Shown here: one piece after another, positions 25,901 through 35,520 of the stretch
Numbering within the stretch: position 1 is the stretch's first letter
Layout of the letters: each line of letters opens with the position of its first letter
Source: Emydura subglobosa
Taxonomy: Eukaryota > Chordata > Testudines > Chelidae
Direction: 5' to 3'
DNA: 64,000 nucleotides
Assembly (NCBI GenBank): GCA_007922225.1
Contig: ML679961.1
Location: 70,846,890 to 70,910,889, forward strand
Position numbers and translations under genes: made by a program
Notes under the pieces: generated by a model
The model's input: only the letters and a program-made list of their open reading frames with translations
The model's database searches: none
Told to the model about the DNA's origin: nothing

Positions 25901-26573
25901 CAAATCCAGTCCTCCTCACCCCACGAGGCAAGCCTGCACAAAGGCCCTCAAAAATTCCACTTCAAATGGAAGATCTTGAACAGATTCAGCTCATTCAAAA
26001 AATTAAAACTAGCTGCTGGGACTTGAAGTGAAATGACGACAGTTCTTTGAAGCCTGCCTGGCCTATTTAGAAGAGGATTGCAATTGACTTCAGGTTTTGT
26101 GGCTTCTGTAAGGAACCAAGTTACGCTGCTGTTCCAGATGCGGCAGAGAAAAATGCAGCAATGGCAAATTTCCAGGGAAGTAAACTAGGCCTGCCTTCCC
26201 ATTGATGGAGGCAGCTTAGGCACCAGACGCTACAGGCAGTATATGTGGAATGGGACAATCTACCTACTTCAGGCAGAAAAAGGGGTGGAAGAGTCTATAA
26301 CGGGAAGCCACAAGGGGTGTCGGGGTCAGTGATTTCCCCTACCGAAGAGTGGCCAGCATTTTGGAGTGGGCATCTATACTAAATATTAGTTTAGTCTGAA
26401 GTCTAAATGCCACTTCATGGTCCACATTTGAGGTTACAGTTCCTTCTGCCCACCCCTTAATTAAGGCCTCCCATCTACGTAAGCCCTCCAACACAGACAG
26501 ATATACTTACAAAGAAGAGAAGGTTGAAAAGGAGGAGGAAATACTTGGTGACTTTCAAACAGCTGGACCCCAT
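175..26573 (-). CDS. CD82: CD82 (KAI1) tetraspanin, complete coding region in 8 exons
   Basis: Join on the minus strand: 26573-26511, 18658-18586, 15205-15081, 12137-12063, 6850-6743, 2652-2455, 875-792, 249-175. Lengths 63+73+125+75+108+198+84+75 give 801 nt, or 266 residues plus stop. CD82 is a four-pass plasma-membrane and endosomal tetraspanin. It organises integrins, EGFR and other partners into membrane microdomains and suppresses cell motility and metastasis (family knowledge). Visible features: TM1 about residues 11-35, TM2 54-78, TM3 85-108, TM4 228-253; the CCG motif C151-C152-G153; a PCSC motif (C176, C178); loop cysteines C194 and C216; juxtamembrane cysteines C5, C74 and C83 that are palmitoylated in mammals; polar TM residues N17, Q99 and E242; and the C-terminal sorting motif Y261-T-K-V. 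The motifs GFLGCIGAVNEVRCLLGL and NLGIILGV match CD82 better than any other tetraspanin I know. The terminal Tyr of the human protein is absent. Confidence 0.97.
250..791 (-). other. CD82: CD82 intron 8
   Basis: A 542-bp intron with donor GTGAG at 791-787 and acceptor CAG at 252-250. I see no repeat or other gene in it. Confidence 0.9.
792..875 (-). CDS. CD82: CD82 coding exon (residues 215-242)
   Basis: 84 nt, phase 0 at both ends, with acceptor CTTCCAG and donor GAG|GTGAGTC. It encodes the last loop cysteine (G215-C216), the amphipathic end of the large extracellular loop, and most of TM4 (NLGIILGVCVGVAFIE). The buried acidic residue E242 typical of tetraspanin TM4 is present. The extra C235 within TM4 replaces a glycine in human. 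Confidence 0.96.
876..2454 (-). other. CD82: CD82 intron 7
   Basis: A 1,579-bp intron, most of it a CR1 LINE fragment lying antisense to CD82. Donor CTCAC at 2450-2454 reads GTGAG on the minus strand. Confidence 0.9.
961..2148 (+). mobile_element. CR1 LINE fragment, decayed
   Basis: The plus strand shows CR1 reverse-transcriptase remnants in broken frames. Around 1060-1130 it reads VDTVYLDFQK, then after a frame slip TFDKVPQRLLRKLN. At 1262-1300 there is the 'GGGACCTGTGCTGTT' stretch. The 3' UTR-like end at 1930-2148 includes 'ATACTGGGCTAGATGGATCA', the hallmark of a common reptile CR1 subfamily. Stops and frameshifts throughout make it inactive. Ends are approximate. Confidence 0.8.
2455..2652 (-). 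CDS. CD82: CD82 large-loop exon (residues 149-214)
   Basis: 198 nt, phase 0, with acceptor CTTTTAG|CTC and donor AAG|GTGAG. It encodes the variable part of the large extracellular loop: the CCGW motif at 151-154, PCSC at 175-178, and C194 in SGFCGD. With C216 this gives six loop cysteines, enough for the three disulfides known for CD82. N-glycosylation sequons are N168-K-T, N182-G-S and N201-G-T. The human sequon NWT at Asn157 corresponds here to N159-W-E and is lost. Confidence 0.96.
3487..3839. mobile_element. hAT-type non-autonomous DNA transposon
   Basis: The left end CACTGGCTCTCAACC and right end GTAGACAACCACTG form diverged terminal inverted repeats of the CAGTGGTTCTCAACC type. The flanking 8-mers TGTCACAG (3479-3486) and TGCTACAG (3840-3847) match at 6 of 8 positions, as expected for an old 8-bp hAT target duplication. 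It has no coding capacity. Confidence 0.75.
5867..5889. repeat. Poly-T tract
   Basis: An uninterrupted run of about 23 T, adjacent to a CR1 3' fragment. Confidence 0.95.
5890..6092 (+). mobile_element. CR1 LINE 3'-end fragment
   Basis: The sequence includes 'CACTGGAACAATTTACCAGGG', and 'GGAGGTCAGACTAGATCACC' near the end. Both are typical of the CR1 ORF2 C-terminus and 3' UTR. The coding remnant is broken. Confidence 0.75.
6223..6570. mobile_element. DNA-transposon-like patch, CpG-rich, possibly nested
   Basis: GCATAGGCGTGTGCAC at 6226-6241 and GTGCGCATGCCTATG near 6555-6569 are inverted copies with two mismatches, so they could be terminal inverted repeats. Inside, from 6281, lies CAGGGGTGTCAAACTC, a typical hAT left end, with no matching right end. 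Many intact CpGs occur at 6300-6480. Confidence 0.45.
6743..6850 (-). CDS. CD82: CD82 large-loop start exon (residues 113-148)
   Basis: 108 nt, phase 0, with acceptor TTTCCCAG and donor CAG|GTGAG. It encodes the first helices of the large extracellular loop, ending EAWDYVQEQ just before the CCG exon. At residues 128-131 it reads Y-N-P-D, where human has the glycosylated sequon Y-N129-S-S. The proline destroys the sequon. The exon is two residues longer than its human counterpart. Confidence 0.96.
7946..7984. repeat. (CA)n microsatellite
   Basis: About 19 uninterrupted CA units, probably length-polymorphic. Confidence 0.97.
9185..9365 (-). mobile_element. CR1 LINE 3'-region fragment, antisense
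   Basis: The segment AGAGGTCCCATAGGTCATCCAATCC, then 'TTTTAAATGCTTACCAAGTG', resembles the reverse complement of a CR1 3' end. Diverged and partial. Confidence 0.55.
10243..10450 (+). mobile_element. MIR-like SINE
   Basis: The tRNA-derived head has an A-box-like 'TGGCTAAAGCAAAGGACTGG' and a B-box-like GGATTCTATTC. It is followed by the conserved core GATGACCTTGGGTAAGTC and the tail CATCTGTAAAATGGGGATAA. This order is diagnostic of MIR-family SINEs, which are shared by amniotes. Confidence 0.85.
11578..11677. repeat. Fold-back (inverted) repeat, MITE-like
   Basis: The arm at 11578-11599 (GTGCTAAAAACAGCTATGTAGA) and the reverse complement of 11656-11677 differ at only a few positions. They flank a 56-bp spacer. 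The surrounding sequence to about 11760 ends with a TTTAGATATACCCT-like terminus of the reptile MITE type. Confidence 0.65.
12063..12137 (-). CDS. CD82: CD82 TM3 exon (residues 88-112)
   Basis: 75 nt, phase 0, with acceptor TTTCTAG|TAC and donor GCA|GTAAGTG. It encodes YITFLLLLLLAQVAAGLLIY and then FQRDA, which is transmembrane helix 3 with the conserved polar Q99. Confidence 0.95.
12138..15080 (-). other. CD82: CD82 intron 4
   Basis: A 2,943-bp intron. The AT-rich middle (about 13150-14680) looks like a decayed interspersed repeat, described separately. No other gene seen. Confidence 0.9.
13150..14680 (+). repeat. Probable interspersed element, LTR-like, unassigned
   Basis: From memory of turtle genomes, several stretches look like a dispersed family: AAAATATGCCTTGGGAGGTATC near 13210, TTTCTTGTAACCCTTTCTGAC near 14170, and the downstream 'GGGAGCTACAGCAGCAAAGC' near 14600. 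I cannot identify paired termini or coding motifs. The ORF on the opposite strand at 13595-14038 has no recognisable domain. Confidence 0.35.
15081..15205 (-). CDS. CD82: CD82 TM2 and inner-loop exon (residues 46-87)
   Basis: 125 nt. The split codon for Q46 is completed by the leading AG after acceptor CCCACAG, and the donor is CTG|GTGAGTG. It encodes the end of the small extracellular loop, TM2 (YILVAVGAITMLMGFLG) and the short inner loop NEVRC. The palmitoylatable cysteines C74 and C83 are conserved. Confidence 0.97.
15206..18585 (-). other. CD82: CD82 intron 3
   Basis: A 3,380-bp intron. Apart from short A-rich and G-rich runs (for example 16341-16350), I see no recognisable element. Confidence 0.9.
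18586..18658 (-). CDS. CD82: CD82 TM1 and small-loop exon (residues 22-45 plus one base)
   Basis: 73 nt, with acceptor TCTTTCAG|ATC and donor CTGC|GTAAGG, ending in phase 1. It encodes the second half of TM1 (ILGAVILGFGLWIL) and the start of the small extracellular loop (DKSSFISVL). Both are almost identical to human CD82. Confidence 0.97.
24416..24781. mobile_element. hAT-type non-autonomous element
   Basis: The left end CACAGGTTCTCAAACTC and right end GGTTGAGAACCACTG are imperfect terminal inverted repeats of the common hAT type. The element is 366 bp with a GC-rich interior. The flanking 8-mers TTCTAAGG and ATCAGGGG match poorly, so the target duplication has decayed. Confidence 0.65.
25502..25695. 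mobile_element. 'GTCTACACTA' MITE, truncated
   Basis: It starts GGCCAGGTCTACACTAAAG and carries interior motifs shared with the copy at 57165: AGGGATATGAAGAATCC, GTGTAGACAGCACTAGTT, and TTCTGTCAATCCACCTCTC. The right end is missing. Confidence 0.7.
26511..26573 (-). CDS. CD82: CD82 start exon, coding part (residues 1-21)
   Basis: The ATG at 26573-26571 has A at -3 and G at +4, a strong initiation context. It encodes MGSSCLKVTKYF and then LLLFNLLFF, ending at donor TTT|GTAAGT. This is the cytoplasmic N-terminus with palmitoylatable C5 and the first half of TM1 with N17. The start corresponds exactly to the human start. Confidence 0.97.
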
Positions 26574-26592
26574 CTTCCTTCACTTACAGGAT
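26574..26592 (-). other. CD82: CD82 5' UTR part of the start exon
   Basis: 19 bases between acceptor CCCCCCTTTAG and the ATG. They contain an in-frame TGA (26588-26586 region) upstream of the start, which supports the chosen ATG. Confidence 0.8.
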
Positions 26593-27104
26593 CTAAAGGG
26601 GGGAAAAAGCAAGATGACAATCCACATCAGTATATAGCCTCTAGACAACATTAAAGGGGCATTGGCAAAATGGTGGCACGGAGCAATCTTTAGTGATGAC
26701 CAAAGAGGTAGTGGTACAGCTACATAACAGCTGGTTGTGTAGAGATCATGCTTGTGCGAACTGGATGAAGGGTTCCCCTTACCGTCCCAGAAGAGAGTGG
26801 ACCAGACTGACCACTACTAAGTTTCCTGGATGGTGGCAGAGGGTGGACAACACTTACAATGCAATTCTGTCAGTCACAGAAGGGATTTTACCAGCTAGGA
26901 GCCTGGTAATTCCATCGCTATTTATATGTAGTCAGCTGAGGCTCCAACTCCATATCCAGAGGACACAGCTGAGTTTTGAAATGAAGCTTTTCCAACTCTT
27001 TCTGTAGGCCTATTAAACCTGCTCTAGGGAATAGGGACTCTTCCTTTCTCCCTGTGGGCCTGTAGACAGTCAAAAAAAGGGGTCAAGAGCATCATTTGAA
27101 AGCT

Positions 27105-27230
27105 CATGTCAAAGCCGTTTTTTCTAAGAGAACTTCTAGGAATTATTTTGGAGAAGCTCTATGGCCTGCACATTATACAGAGGTCAGACTAGATGATCAG
27201 TGGTCCCTCCTGGGCTTGGGATTCATGTCA
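27105..27230 (+). mobile_element. CR1 LINE 3'-end fragment
   Basis: GGAATTATTTTGGAGAAGC, then 'CAGAGGTCAGACTAGATGAT', matches the 3' end of the copy at 5890-6092. Confidence 0.75.
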
Positions 27231-28640
27231 AGCCAGCCGTGTACAACCCAATCCTGTAGCCAGTTACTGGTGTGAATGAGAACCGGTAGTCATGCATGAG
27301 AATACAGACCACAAGCCGTACAATTCAGCGGTATACAAATCACGGACTTTGCTCAGTGGCCCTTAAGTGTGGCAAGGATGTGCCTATAAAACCAACCTTA
27401 CGTTTTCAGTATAAGGTAATCACAAGCCTATGGATATGGGTACCAGTAGTACAGCCTCCAGTTTGATACAGGCCAGAGTAGCATGGACATTATGACACAA
27501 GAGGCATTTGAGGACCATACCACAGCGTGTATAGTCTGGCCCCAGGGTTTTCAGAGGATCACAGAAAGAATGTTTGAGATTGTTTGGGAAACACCAGCAT
27601 GTTAAGAGAATCCTGCACAACATTTTCATTGTGTGTCCTGTGGACAGACACTGCAGCGCCATAGTTTTGCCACAAACCAATGCAGCTTCACTAAACCTGA
27701 AATAAGTTTTGGAATGTCTAACTTTGTCCAATTAACATGAACATGCAGCATGAGAGAGCAAAAAGAGAGACTAGTGCAATCTGCATGAGCATCACATAGT
27801 AGTGCAAGGAGAGGCTAGTCCACTCCAGTAAGTCTTTGGGGAGACTGAATACAATATTGCAGATCCAGTTCTAGGTACTACTCCCCACAGATGGGGATAA
27901 AGTGAAGGGAGTTCAGAAGATCCCTCCAGCTCTCGAGTTAGTTCTTATTTCATCCTAGCTTGGTTGAATGATACTTAAAGGCAAAGGTTTTCACATCTCA
28001 GAGGTCAGTTCTCTTTCCAAAGAGTTTTTACACATTCCCCCAGGAATGTAGCAGCTTCTCATAGTATACAGTGCTTTTGAGTTGGTTGCTCAACAAGGAG
28101 TGATCTCTCTTAAAAAGGACAAATTCTTCCTGTGGGGTTATGAGATTAATTGGAGTGATGCTTCATCCCAATTAAATAGCCAACCCACAAAACCTAGGAC
28201 AACATCAACAGAGCTCCTGGCATTGGGTTTGTTCAGCAAGGGTCACTGGAAGCTAGCGTTTTATTTTGTTTCAGTCCAAAGCTTTTGGTTAATCCTATTA
28301 AATATTTAGGTTAATTCTGGGCTAAACTGGAATGTAGGTTTCATTCTAATTGGCTAGTTTTCCCCACCAATCAGCAGGCACTTGTAGACTACAGGGAGGG
28401 AGCTCTGAACTCTAGCCATTGTGGAAGCAGGTACTACTCCACTGACCTCAAGGCAGACAGACACCAGGACTGGGTCCTAGTTTTGTATCTGGCCAGCAAG
28501 CAGTGGGTAGGAATTATTCTCATATGACTGACAGGGAAGTGACAGTGTTAGTTTGTGGCAAAGCCCCTGCTCCTCATCACTCCCAAAATATAACAGCTTG
28601 GGATAGGTAACAAGCACAGTATGTAGCACATACATTCCTG

Positions 28641-28930
28641 GGTGGGAATGTTTACACTGCAAATAGACACCCTCAGCTGGCTGGCTCTTGCTGGTTGACA
28701 AGCTCCTGCTCAGGCTGCAGGGCTGTTTCATTGCAGTGCAGACTTCCAGGCTCAGGCTGGAGCCCAGACTGTAAAACCCTGCAAGACAGGAAGGTCCCAG
28801 ACCTCAGGCTGCAGCCCAAGCCTGGAAGTCTACACAGCAAAGAAACAGCCCCACAGCCTGAGCTCTGGGAGCTGGAATCAGCTAGCAGGGGCCAGCTTCA
28901 GGTTTTTAATTACAGTGTAGCCATACCCTC
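28641..28930. mobile_element. Fold-back MITE
   Basis: The element is nearly palindromic. GCAGGGCTGTTTCATTG, then 'CAGACTTCCAGGCTCAGG', in the left half mirrors 'AAGCCTGGAAGTCTACACAG' and CAAAGAAACAGCCCC in the right half. Outer ends are GTTTACACTGCAAATAGACACC and CAGTGTAGCCATACCC. The same family is split by CR1 at 57.76-59.21 kb. Confidence 0.75.
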
Positions 28931-28964
28931 TGTAGGTAGCTGAGTGGCCTCACTCACCATGGAG

Positions 28965-29125
28965 GTCCAAGCACCTCATAAATATGGATGGCTTTATTCT
29001 CATAACCCCTCTGAGGTGGCAAGTACTAACCTGATTTTACAGACTGGGCACTGAGGCACAGATGGATTAATTAAGTGAATTGCCCAAGGTCACACAGGAC
29101 ACTTGTGGTAGAGCCTAGCCATGCT
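28965..29125 (-). mobile_element. MIR/reptile SINE-like fragment
   Basis: It contains 'TTTTACAGACTGGGCACTGA', then GGCACAGATGG, then 'TTGCCCAAGGTCACACAGGA'. This is the conserved half of amniote MIR-related SINEs read from the reverse strand. Confidence 0.7.
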
Positions 29126-29659
29126 ATATTAACCACGAAGATCATCCATCCTTTCCCTTTGAGAGAGATTAAGGCAAAAGACAACAGGACTGTCTAGGAA
29201 GCAATTAGTCACCCCAATACACAATGCCTGAAATTTTCTAGTATTTGAATTACCCCCCCACCACACACACACACACGGTGATAAATTAACAGCCTTGTGA
29301 GGGCATATTGCTAGTCAGCCTTATAGCACACAGCTTGTGTTCATCTCTGATCAGACCAGTGAAGTTCACCTAGTCCAGTATTGCATCTCCAGCAGTGGGC
29401 TGTACCACATGCTGTAGGCCTGTCTTTATACCTTCCTCTACAACAGATGCCAATATCTGGAAGACTGCCGCCACCGCCACCCCCCCAATAAAAAGACATA
29501 TGGAGCTCTAGTTTCCTGCATTCCCTGGAACACCAGTCTGCATGATGCCAGGAACAGAAAGTGAGGCTCATTACTAATTTATGCAAAGGTAGGTTTTGCC
29601 CCATGGAAACACTGGCCACAGCAGGAAGTCTGTTTTACACCAAAGTCTCCACCATCTTA

Positions 29660-29740
29660 GGGCTAGTCTACACTAGCATCACTACAGCAGCACTGCTGTT
29701 GCACTGCTAGTGCAGATGCTTTATGCCGAGAGCGCTCTCT
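29660..29740. mobile_element. MITE terminal fragment
   Basis: The stretch GGGCTAGTCTACACTAGCATC matches the 5' terminus of the GTCTACACTA MITE family. It ends abruptly where the antisense CR1 begins. Confidence 0.55.
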
Positions 29741-29744
29741 TCAG

Positions 29745-30250
29745 GACTTCCTGCAGCAAATCCAGACAAATGCTCTCTTTTGGATATCTTGTTAGGTTTT
29801 TGGCCTCAAGAACAATGTGGCAGAGAGTTCCACAGTTCAGAACTTTTTGCATAGTGTCATTAATCATCTTTTAGTTTCCTTGAGTGACCCCTTGTTCTTG
29901 AATTATGAAGTTTGATTTACCTTCTCTACCATGTTATTTTATGTGTTTTATCATATTCCCTCTCTAATGTTAAGAGTTTCAGTCAACTGACCTTGAGTTT
30001 TACTGTGCCCCTAAATTCTCAACACCATTCTCTGAACCACCCCCTTCAGTTCTGCATTTTTGTTTGAAGAGGGATTGATCAGTACTAGACAAAATATTCT
30101 ATAGAAGGCTGCATCATTGATTTAGGATATTCCCTCTCCCATCATATTGGGATATTCTTTAAATATCTTAACTGTTTGCTGTTCTGCATCATTGGTTTGT
30201 CCACAGTGATGCCCAGGTCCCTTTCCGGAGTAGTTTGGTCCAGGCTCACA
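29745..30250 (-). mobile_element. CR1 LINE fragment, antisense, decayed
   Basis: The order 'GAGAGTTCCACAGTTCAGAA', 'TTGAGTGACCCCTTGTTCTT', TTTATCATATTCCCTCT, ATGCCCAGGTCCCTTTCC follows the reverse complement of the CR1 reverse-transcriptase C-terminus as I know it from reptiles. It is strongly diverged. Confidence 0.6.
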
Positions 30251-32654
30251 GCCTACAGCCAGCCTGGGGTTTGGCTGGGGGGGGGATGGTGAAGGAGGGG
30301 AGGGGAGTGTAGTGAACGCTGAACACAGGAGAGTTCCACAGTTCAGAACAGGTAGATCTACAATCCCTGGGGTTCTGCTCACCAACTGGATCCCTGCCCC
30401 CACAAAGGAGCACAGTGCAGCAGTCTGTACAGTTCAAGGATTAGGGCAGGGGCCACTTGCCTTATTCCCCTGGAGCCAGGAGTGGGGAGGAGGGGAAGTG
30501 CATGATTCTTCCATTGGAATAGTGCGCACAGGTATTAAAGGCTCTTGACGGCAGTGAAGCTAATACCTGGAGCACACAATCAGGGGAGGACAGCAGCTGA
30601 GGAAAGGAGAACAGAGTCCTTCTTTGTTAGGGGCTGGGCAAGGGGACTGGCATGACTCAGTGCTGCACTTCAGTTCTATAACCTGAACCCAACCCACCGC
30701 CCCCTAGCCACAAAAGTGGCTGGAAAAGTAAGGTACAGGTGGCATTGGGAAGCTTTGGAGATTCCCCGCCCTGTAAATGGTGAGCTGTAAGGTGACACTG
30801 TGGGAACCAGGAGTCCTGAGGAAGTGGGATGATGAAAGAATAGTGTGCACAATTCTCACACTATACAGAAAAGACATGGGGCAGAGGGATAGTGTGGCTA
30901 CTTAAGGTTGGTGTTTTTTCTTTTTTCAATTAAATTGCAAGCTAGGCTCTTTTAAAGAGTTTTCTTCTTGACCGCACAAGCAGCTCATGGAAACTCCGTG
31001 AATTTTGTGGTCACTAAAGCATGGCTGATTACATTTGGCTCAAGTCACTCTGTAAAGCTCTCACTAGGCAGCTGTGACACCAGACCTCAGTGTGGACCTG
31101 CGGCATATTCTGCTATTGCAGTCTTGGATTCCCACATATGCAGCAGCTCTGCTGAGTCCCACCAGATTGCTCTATAGTGACCCTTCCAGTCAAAGGAGCA
31201 ATTAAATTAAATTTGGGTTTAACACAACCCAAAGAAAGCACAGCTCGTGATTGGAAATAACTATCCCCTCTTGAAAAACAGCAGGTGCTGCTGGGGAAGT
31301 GCACAGCTCAAAGACGGCAAGAAATACTAAGACATACGGAACAAAAACAAACCACACACTGAGTGGGAAGCATCACCCCAGGACCAAGAAACAATTGTAT
31401 TGAATCAAGATGCAAGAAGGGCTGCAGTGTGCTGTTGTCTCTCCCTAAGAGAAGAGTCACCCACCCAGAAGAGCTGCATGATGTTTGTGTGTTCATAGCC
31501 ACAACCACCAATCCCCTGAAGCTAGGGATTTTAGAAGTAAGGCAGGGGCACAGGCTCAGGATGGGGACAATAGAGCGGAGGGCATGGTATATAGTTAGCT
31601 AGCGTCAGGCCAGTGTGAAATCAAAGCAGCAGTACAAAAGACTGTCAGAAGCTTTCCCCCTCATTCCTTTTCACACTACCTTGGGATGGTTGAAGCCATC
31701 TGCCAGTTCTCTTCCCCTACCCTGTGTGTGTTTGGACTTCTCTAGAATTTAGGCCTATTTTTACAGCCTGAGGGCTCGCACCCATCAGGCAGAGAGCTTT
31801 GTTTTGCAATACATAGCTCCCCCAGTTATCCAACCCATTCATTGCCTTCAGAGTGGGAGTTGGCCCCATGCAGTGAGCATTCCAAAGACCCCAGGAACTT
31901 TGGCTATGGCAGCACCTTTCCTCAGTAGAGAAAAGGTGAGTACCTGAGACCTGTCAGTTGTACTGGATTATTTGCTTCCATGTGCTATTCCTGGTCCTGA
32001 ATTTAAGTCCCTGAAGTCTCCCATAACCTGCCCTCCTACCCTTCCCCTCTGTGCTATCCTAGTTACTGAGGTCATTTGAGGTCCACTGTGAGAATTCCCT
32101 TGGATTAGAATGCCCTTGGGAGAGGCAGCATTCTTGCTGGAAAGCCCTTGACTCTGGAATGGGTTCCCTCTCTGAACAACGGCAGACATTCAGGTCAGAG
32201 AACATGGGCTATTGGTTGACCATCCAGGGAAGTACAGTTAGTTTAGGTAGGGAACTTGCATGTTCTTGGCTCACAGTTCTAGAGCCATTAGATTTGAGAC
32301 TGATTTGCCCAGAGGTTATGTTGATGGGCTGATCTTTTTAAAAACCAGTAGATACACACTTCCCCTGCCCTGGTGACCCTGCTTTGTGATCCAAAGCCAT
32401 AGAGGCAGTTGCCCATTTTGTCTTCATCATGCAAGCCCTAAAGCAGGGAAACTGGAATCTCTGCCAAAGCACAGCTCCACAAAGTAAGGTCAAATGAGCT
32501 GGAGACCATCTGGAGTTCAGACATCAAGGAGATATTCCCACTGCAAGGCTGACAACTATGTGCATTAATAACCACTAATAGCTAAAGAAACTCAAAAACA
32601 GAGTTGCCTTTAACTCCAGGGGGGTGAGAAACCTTTCCAAAGGATGTGATGGGA

Positions 32655-32890
32655 GACCGAGGGTATGTCTATACTGATGGCAGCAGTCACCGCCATCAGA
32701 TCAACCTATCTTCACTGACTGCTCAATCGATCCAGAAGTAGACGCTGGTAAACCATGCCCTCAAGTGGTGTAGCACTGCGTTGACAGGAACACAGTTCCC
32801 ATCAGTGCAATGCAGTGAAGACGCCATGCAGAATGGAAGCACAGCAGTCAACAGGAGTTACGCAAGAGGAAGAGACTAAGAGGGTCTCAA
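32655..32890. mobile_element. MITE-like fragment
   Basis: GGGTATGTCTATACTGATGGC begins like the family terminus. Interior parts such as AGTAGACGCTGG and CAATGCAGTGAAGACGC fit, but the right end is not recognisable. Confidence 0.4.
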
Positions 32891-34182
32891 AAGCATAAGC
32901 AACAGGGACACTAACTACTAGAAAAGTTTCATTTTAAAGCTTAGCTATGACACTATTGTATTTTGAGGGCTTAGGCATGGAAGTGTTTCCAGGGGCTGGG
33001 TTTTAAAGGGAAAAAAAGTCAGGATGGCTACTGATCAGCGAGACCTGAAGGCGGCTCTATGTAGACTGAAAGCTTCTCTAACAGACAGAAGTCGGTTCAA
33101 TAAAACATTAATCTGCTACCTTGTCTCTCTAATGAGGAAGTGGCAGTCTCCATGTCACCACCAGCTAATGAATAGTGATAGTAAACAAAAGGCTCATTAA
33201 CTAACACAGTCACAGCACGGCCTTCCCCTTAAGGCCAACAACCTGCAAGGACTGGAGTTATCAAACAAAATCAGGTTAACAAGTGAGCAGAAAATACATG
33301 AGAAGCTCTGTACTGTTGACATTTACAATGGCCTTGGACTTTAAGTGCAGCTGGGAAGTGCCCAAAACAGTTTACTATACACAGAACCTGGCTGTGAACT
33401 CAGCTTTGATAGCAAACACCATGACAGCTTTTTAAAGAGGGACATTGGAGATTGCAAGGAAGATGCCCTACCACAAATTTAACCCCTTCCTTTAAAAGGC
33501 AGCAATGTCCCCTTTAAAAAAAAAAATGTTCAGCCTAATAGTGAAAAGAAAACAGAACACTTAACTCTCCACTTCTAGGCTGGGTTACCTAACAAAGTGA
33601 ATGCAGATGGGTGTCTGTTACCCCATCATTTGATATGAATAAGATTTCTGCTCCCTGAGAGCAAGACTGAAGTCATTTAAAAAAAATAAAAGGCTTCATT
33701 TTAAAATGTCTGTCATTGATCATATGATGCAAAAATATCACTTATTGAAGGGGGAGAGAACATGCCTAGGAAACTGGTGGCTTTTATTGCCGCTTTTACA
33801 ATACTGTTTGTTATCTTTAATAGGAGGCATAGAACTAACTCCCCTCTAGGCAAGATCGGAGGTTAAGAATGCTTACCATGAAGGGCAGAGTCCATAGTAT
33901 GGCTGAATTTCTGATAAGACACCAAATAAGGCAACCAGGCTAATTTAGCTAGAGTTGTTCCCACTTCATCTGCTGCTAAACAGTGAAAGCTTTTCTGGTT
34001 TGGGTCCTGTAGCTGAGGTATCATTAAGAGGTTCACTTATCAATATGCTGAGCAGACAGGCAGAGTAGGGGTGTCCAGTGAAATACCAGGCATTAGGGAT
34101 AGCAGTCATTCCATTATTGCAGAGTTTTTGTTTTTAAATAAAAAAGCAATAAATGCAGCAGGAAGTAACAAGTGCTTTAGAG

Positions 34183-34433
34183 CAGAGGTCCCCAAACTGT
34201 GTACAGAGGAACATGGAAGGCATGGCAGGATCCAGGCCAGCCCAGACCCATGGAGGGCTGGGGAGGGAGCACCAGCCAGCCCTGCTCTGCCCCCAAGCTC
34301 TGCTCTGGCCCTGCCCCCCAACCACGACTTCACGCCTTGCCTTGGCCCCTGACCTGAACCATGGCCCTGTTCCTGACCCCAGCTGGGTGGTGAGGGGATG
34401 GGAGGGGCACAACTTAAAGTTTGGGGACCACTA
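34183..34433. mobile_element. hAT-type MITE
   Basis: The terminal inverted repeats CAGAGGTCCCCAAACT and AGTTTGGGGACCACTA match over 14 of 16 bases. The element is about 251 bp with a GC-rich interior. No target duplication is visible. Confidence 0.7.
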
Positions 34434-35454
34434 CACACTCAGTGCCTGCCGGGGGTTATTAATCAGGAGTTATGAAACTAGAATCCAAGTGTTATTGACA
34501 AAATTGTGCCATGAACCCTTCCAACCAGAAAGTAGGCTCTGGAATGTAGAGGAAACCTGATTGGCTATTCTGGGCATTTGAAAGGTTGCAATCAACTAAA
34601 ATAAAAAATTCCAACAGCACACTTCTGTCTGAAAGTTGTTTGATTACTACTACAGGCACCAACTTAGAGTTACTTGTTATTTTAGGTTTGTGCACCTTGT
34701 ATATTTGACAGCATTGCCTAGTCAGTTTCATTGTTTCCCTTGTGGAAATGAGGGGGAACTGACTCATGATACAGCATTTGTCAGAGGACTGGAACAGTTG
34801 CAACACATCAAGACTAGCCACAAAGTCTAGTTCACTGGAGTTCAAGAATGCTTTATCTAACCTGTTTTGTTTCCTGGTTTCCATGCACCAGTGTGATGAT
34901 CCCAACACTAGGCAGAGGTGTAAATATGGAGATAGAAATGTTTGACACACACACTTAAACTGGCAACCTAAGTTAGGGGAGAAGGGGCCATGCCACTTGA
35001 CCACACCATCTCTAATTCAGCCTTACTATGGACTCTAGCTTTGAAAAGAGACTGCTTTTTTAAAAAAAAAAAAAAAAAAGTCAGGATGCAGTTATCATTA
35101 CTGGCTTTAATTTGTTAGCCAGCTCCCCTCCCCCATTCCATCCCTACCCTTCCTGTAGCAGGATCATGGGGAAGCTGGTACAATCCCACTGCCTTGAGGA
35201 CAGATTCCTATTTAATATTTCACTTTGCTGGACAAATTAATATAGAATTTGTTCTGAGGAGCCCCACTTCCCTCTATGGAGAAGCAGGCTCCAGGAGCCC
35301 ACATACAGCATTAAAAGCCAGCCTAATGGCAGGCCTGTATCAGGAGAGTTCCTGAGGTCAGGATTTGAGGCTAGCAGGGACAGACCACACCTCACTCATC
35401 ATGCTCATGTAAATCCCACCCGCCCTCCAACTGGCACTGGACAAACCAAAATTA

Positions 35455-35520
35455 ACTTAAATATTTGTATCAGAATAGAGTCCCCACTGGGCTAGGTACT
35501 GTACAAGCACAAGCCCCCTC
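35455..35520. mobile_element. SINE-like fragment
   Basis: ATATTTGTATCAG...CACTGGGCTAGGTACTGTACAAGCAC resembles a dispersed reptile SINE. The fragment is short. Confidence 0.4.

Larger units (their letters stand above)
18659..26510 (-). other. CD82: CD82 intron 2
   Basis: A 7,852-bp intron. It contains an A-run near 19295, a hAT-like element at 24416-24781 and a MITE at 25502-25695. The rest (about 19.3-24.4 kb) shows no recognisable element or gene. Confidence 0.88.

Noticed and set aside
34492..35004. 170-codon open frame on the minus strand
   Set aside because: No recognisable motif. It lies in intron 1 beside a hAT MITE and looks like chance.
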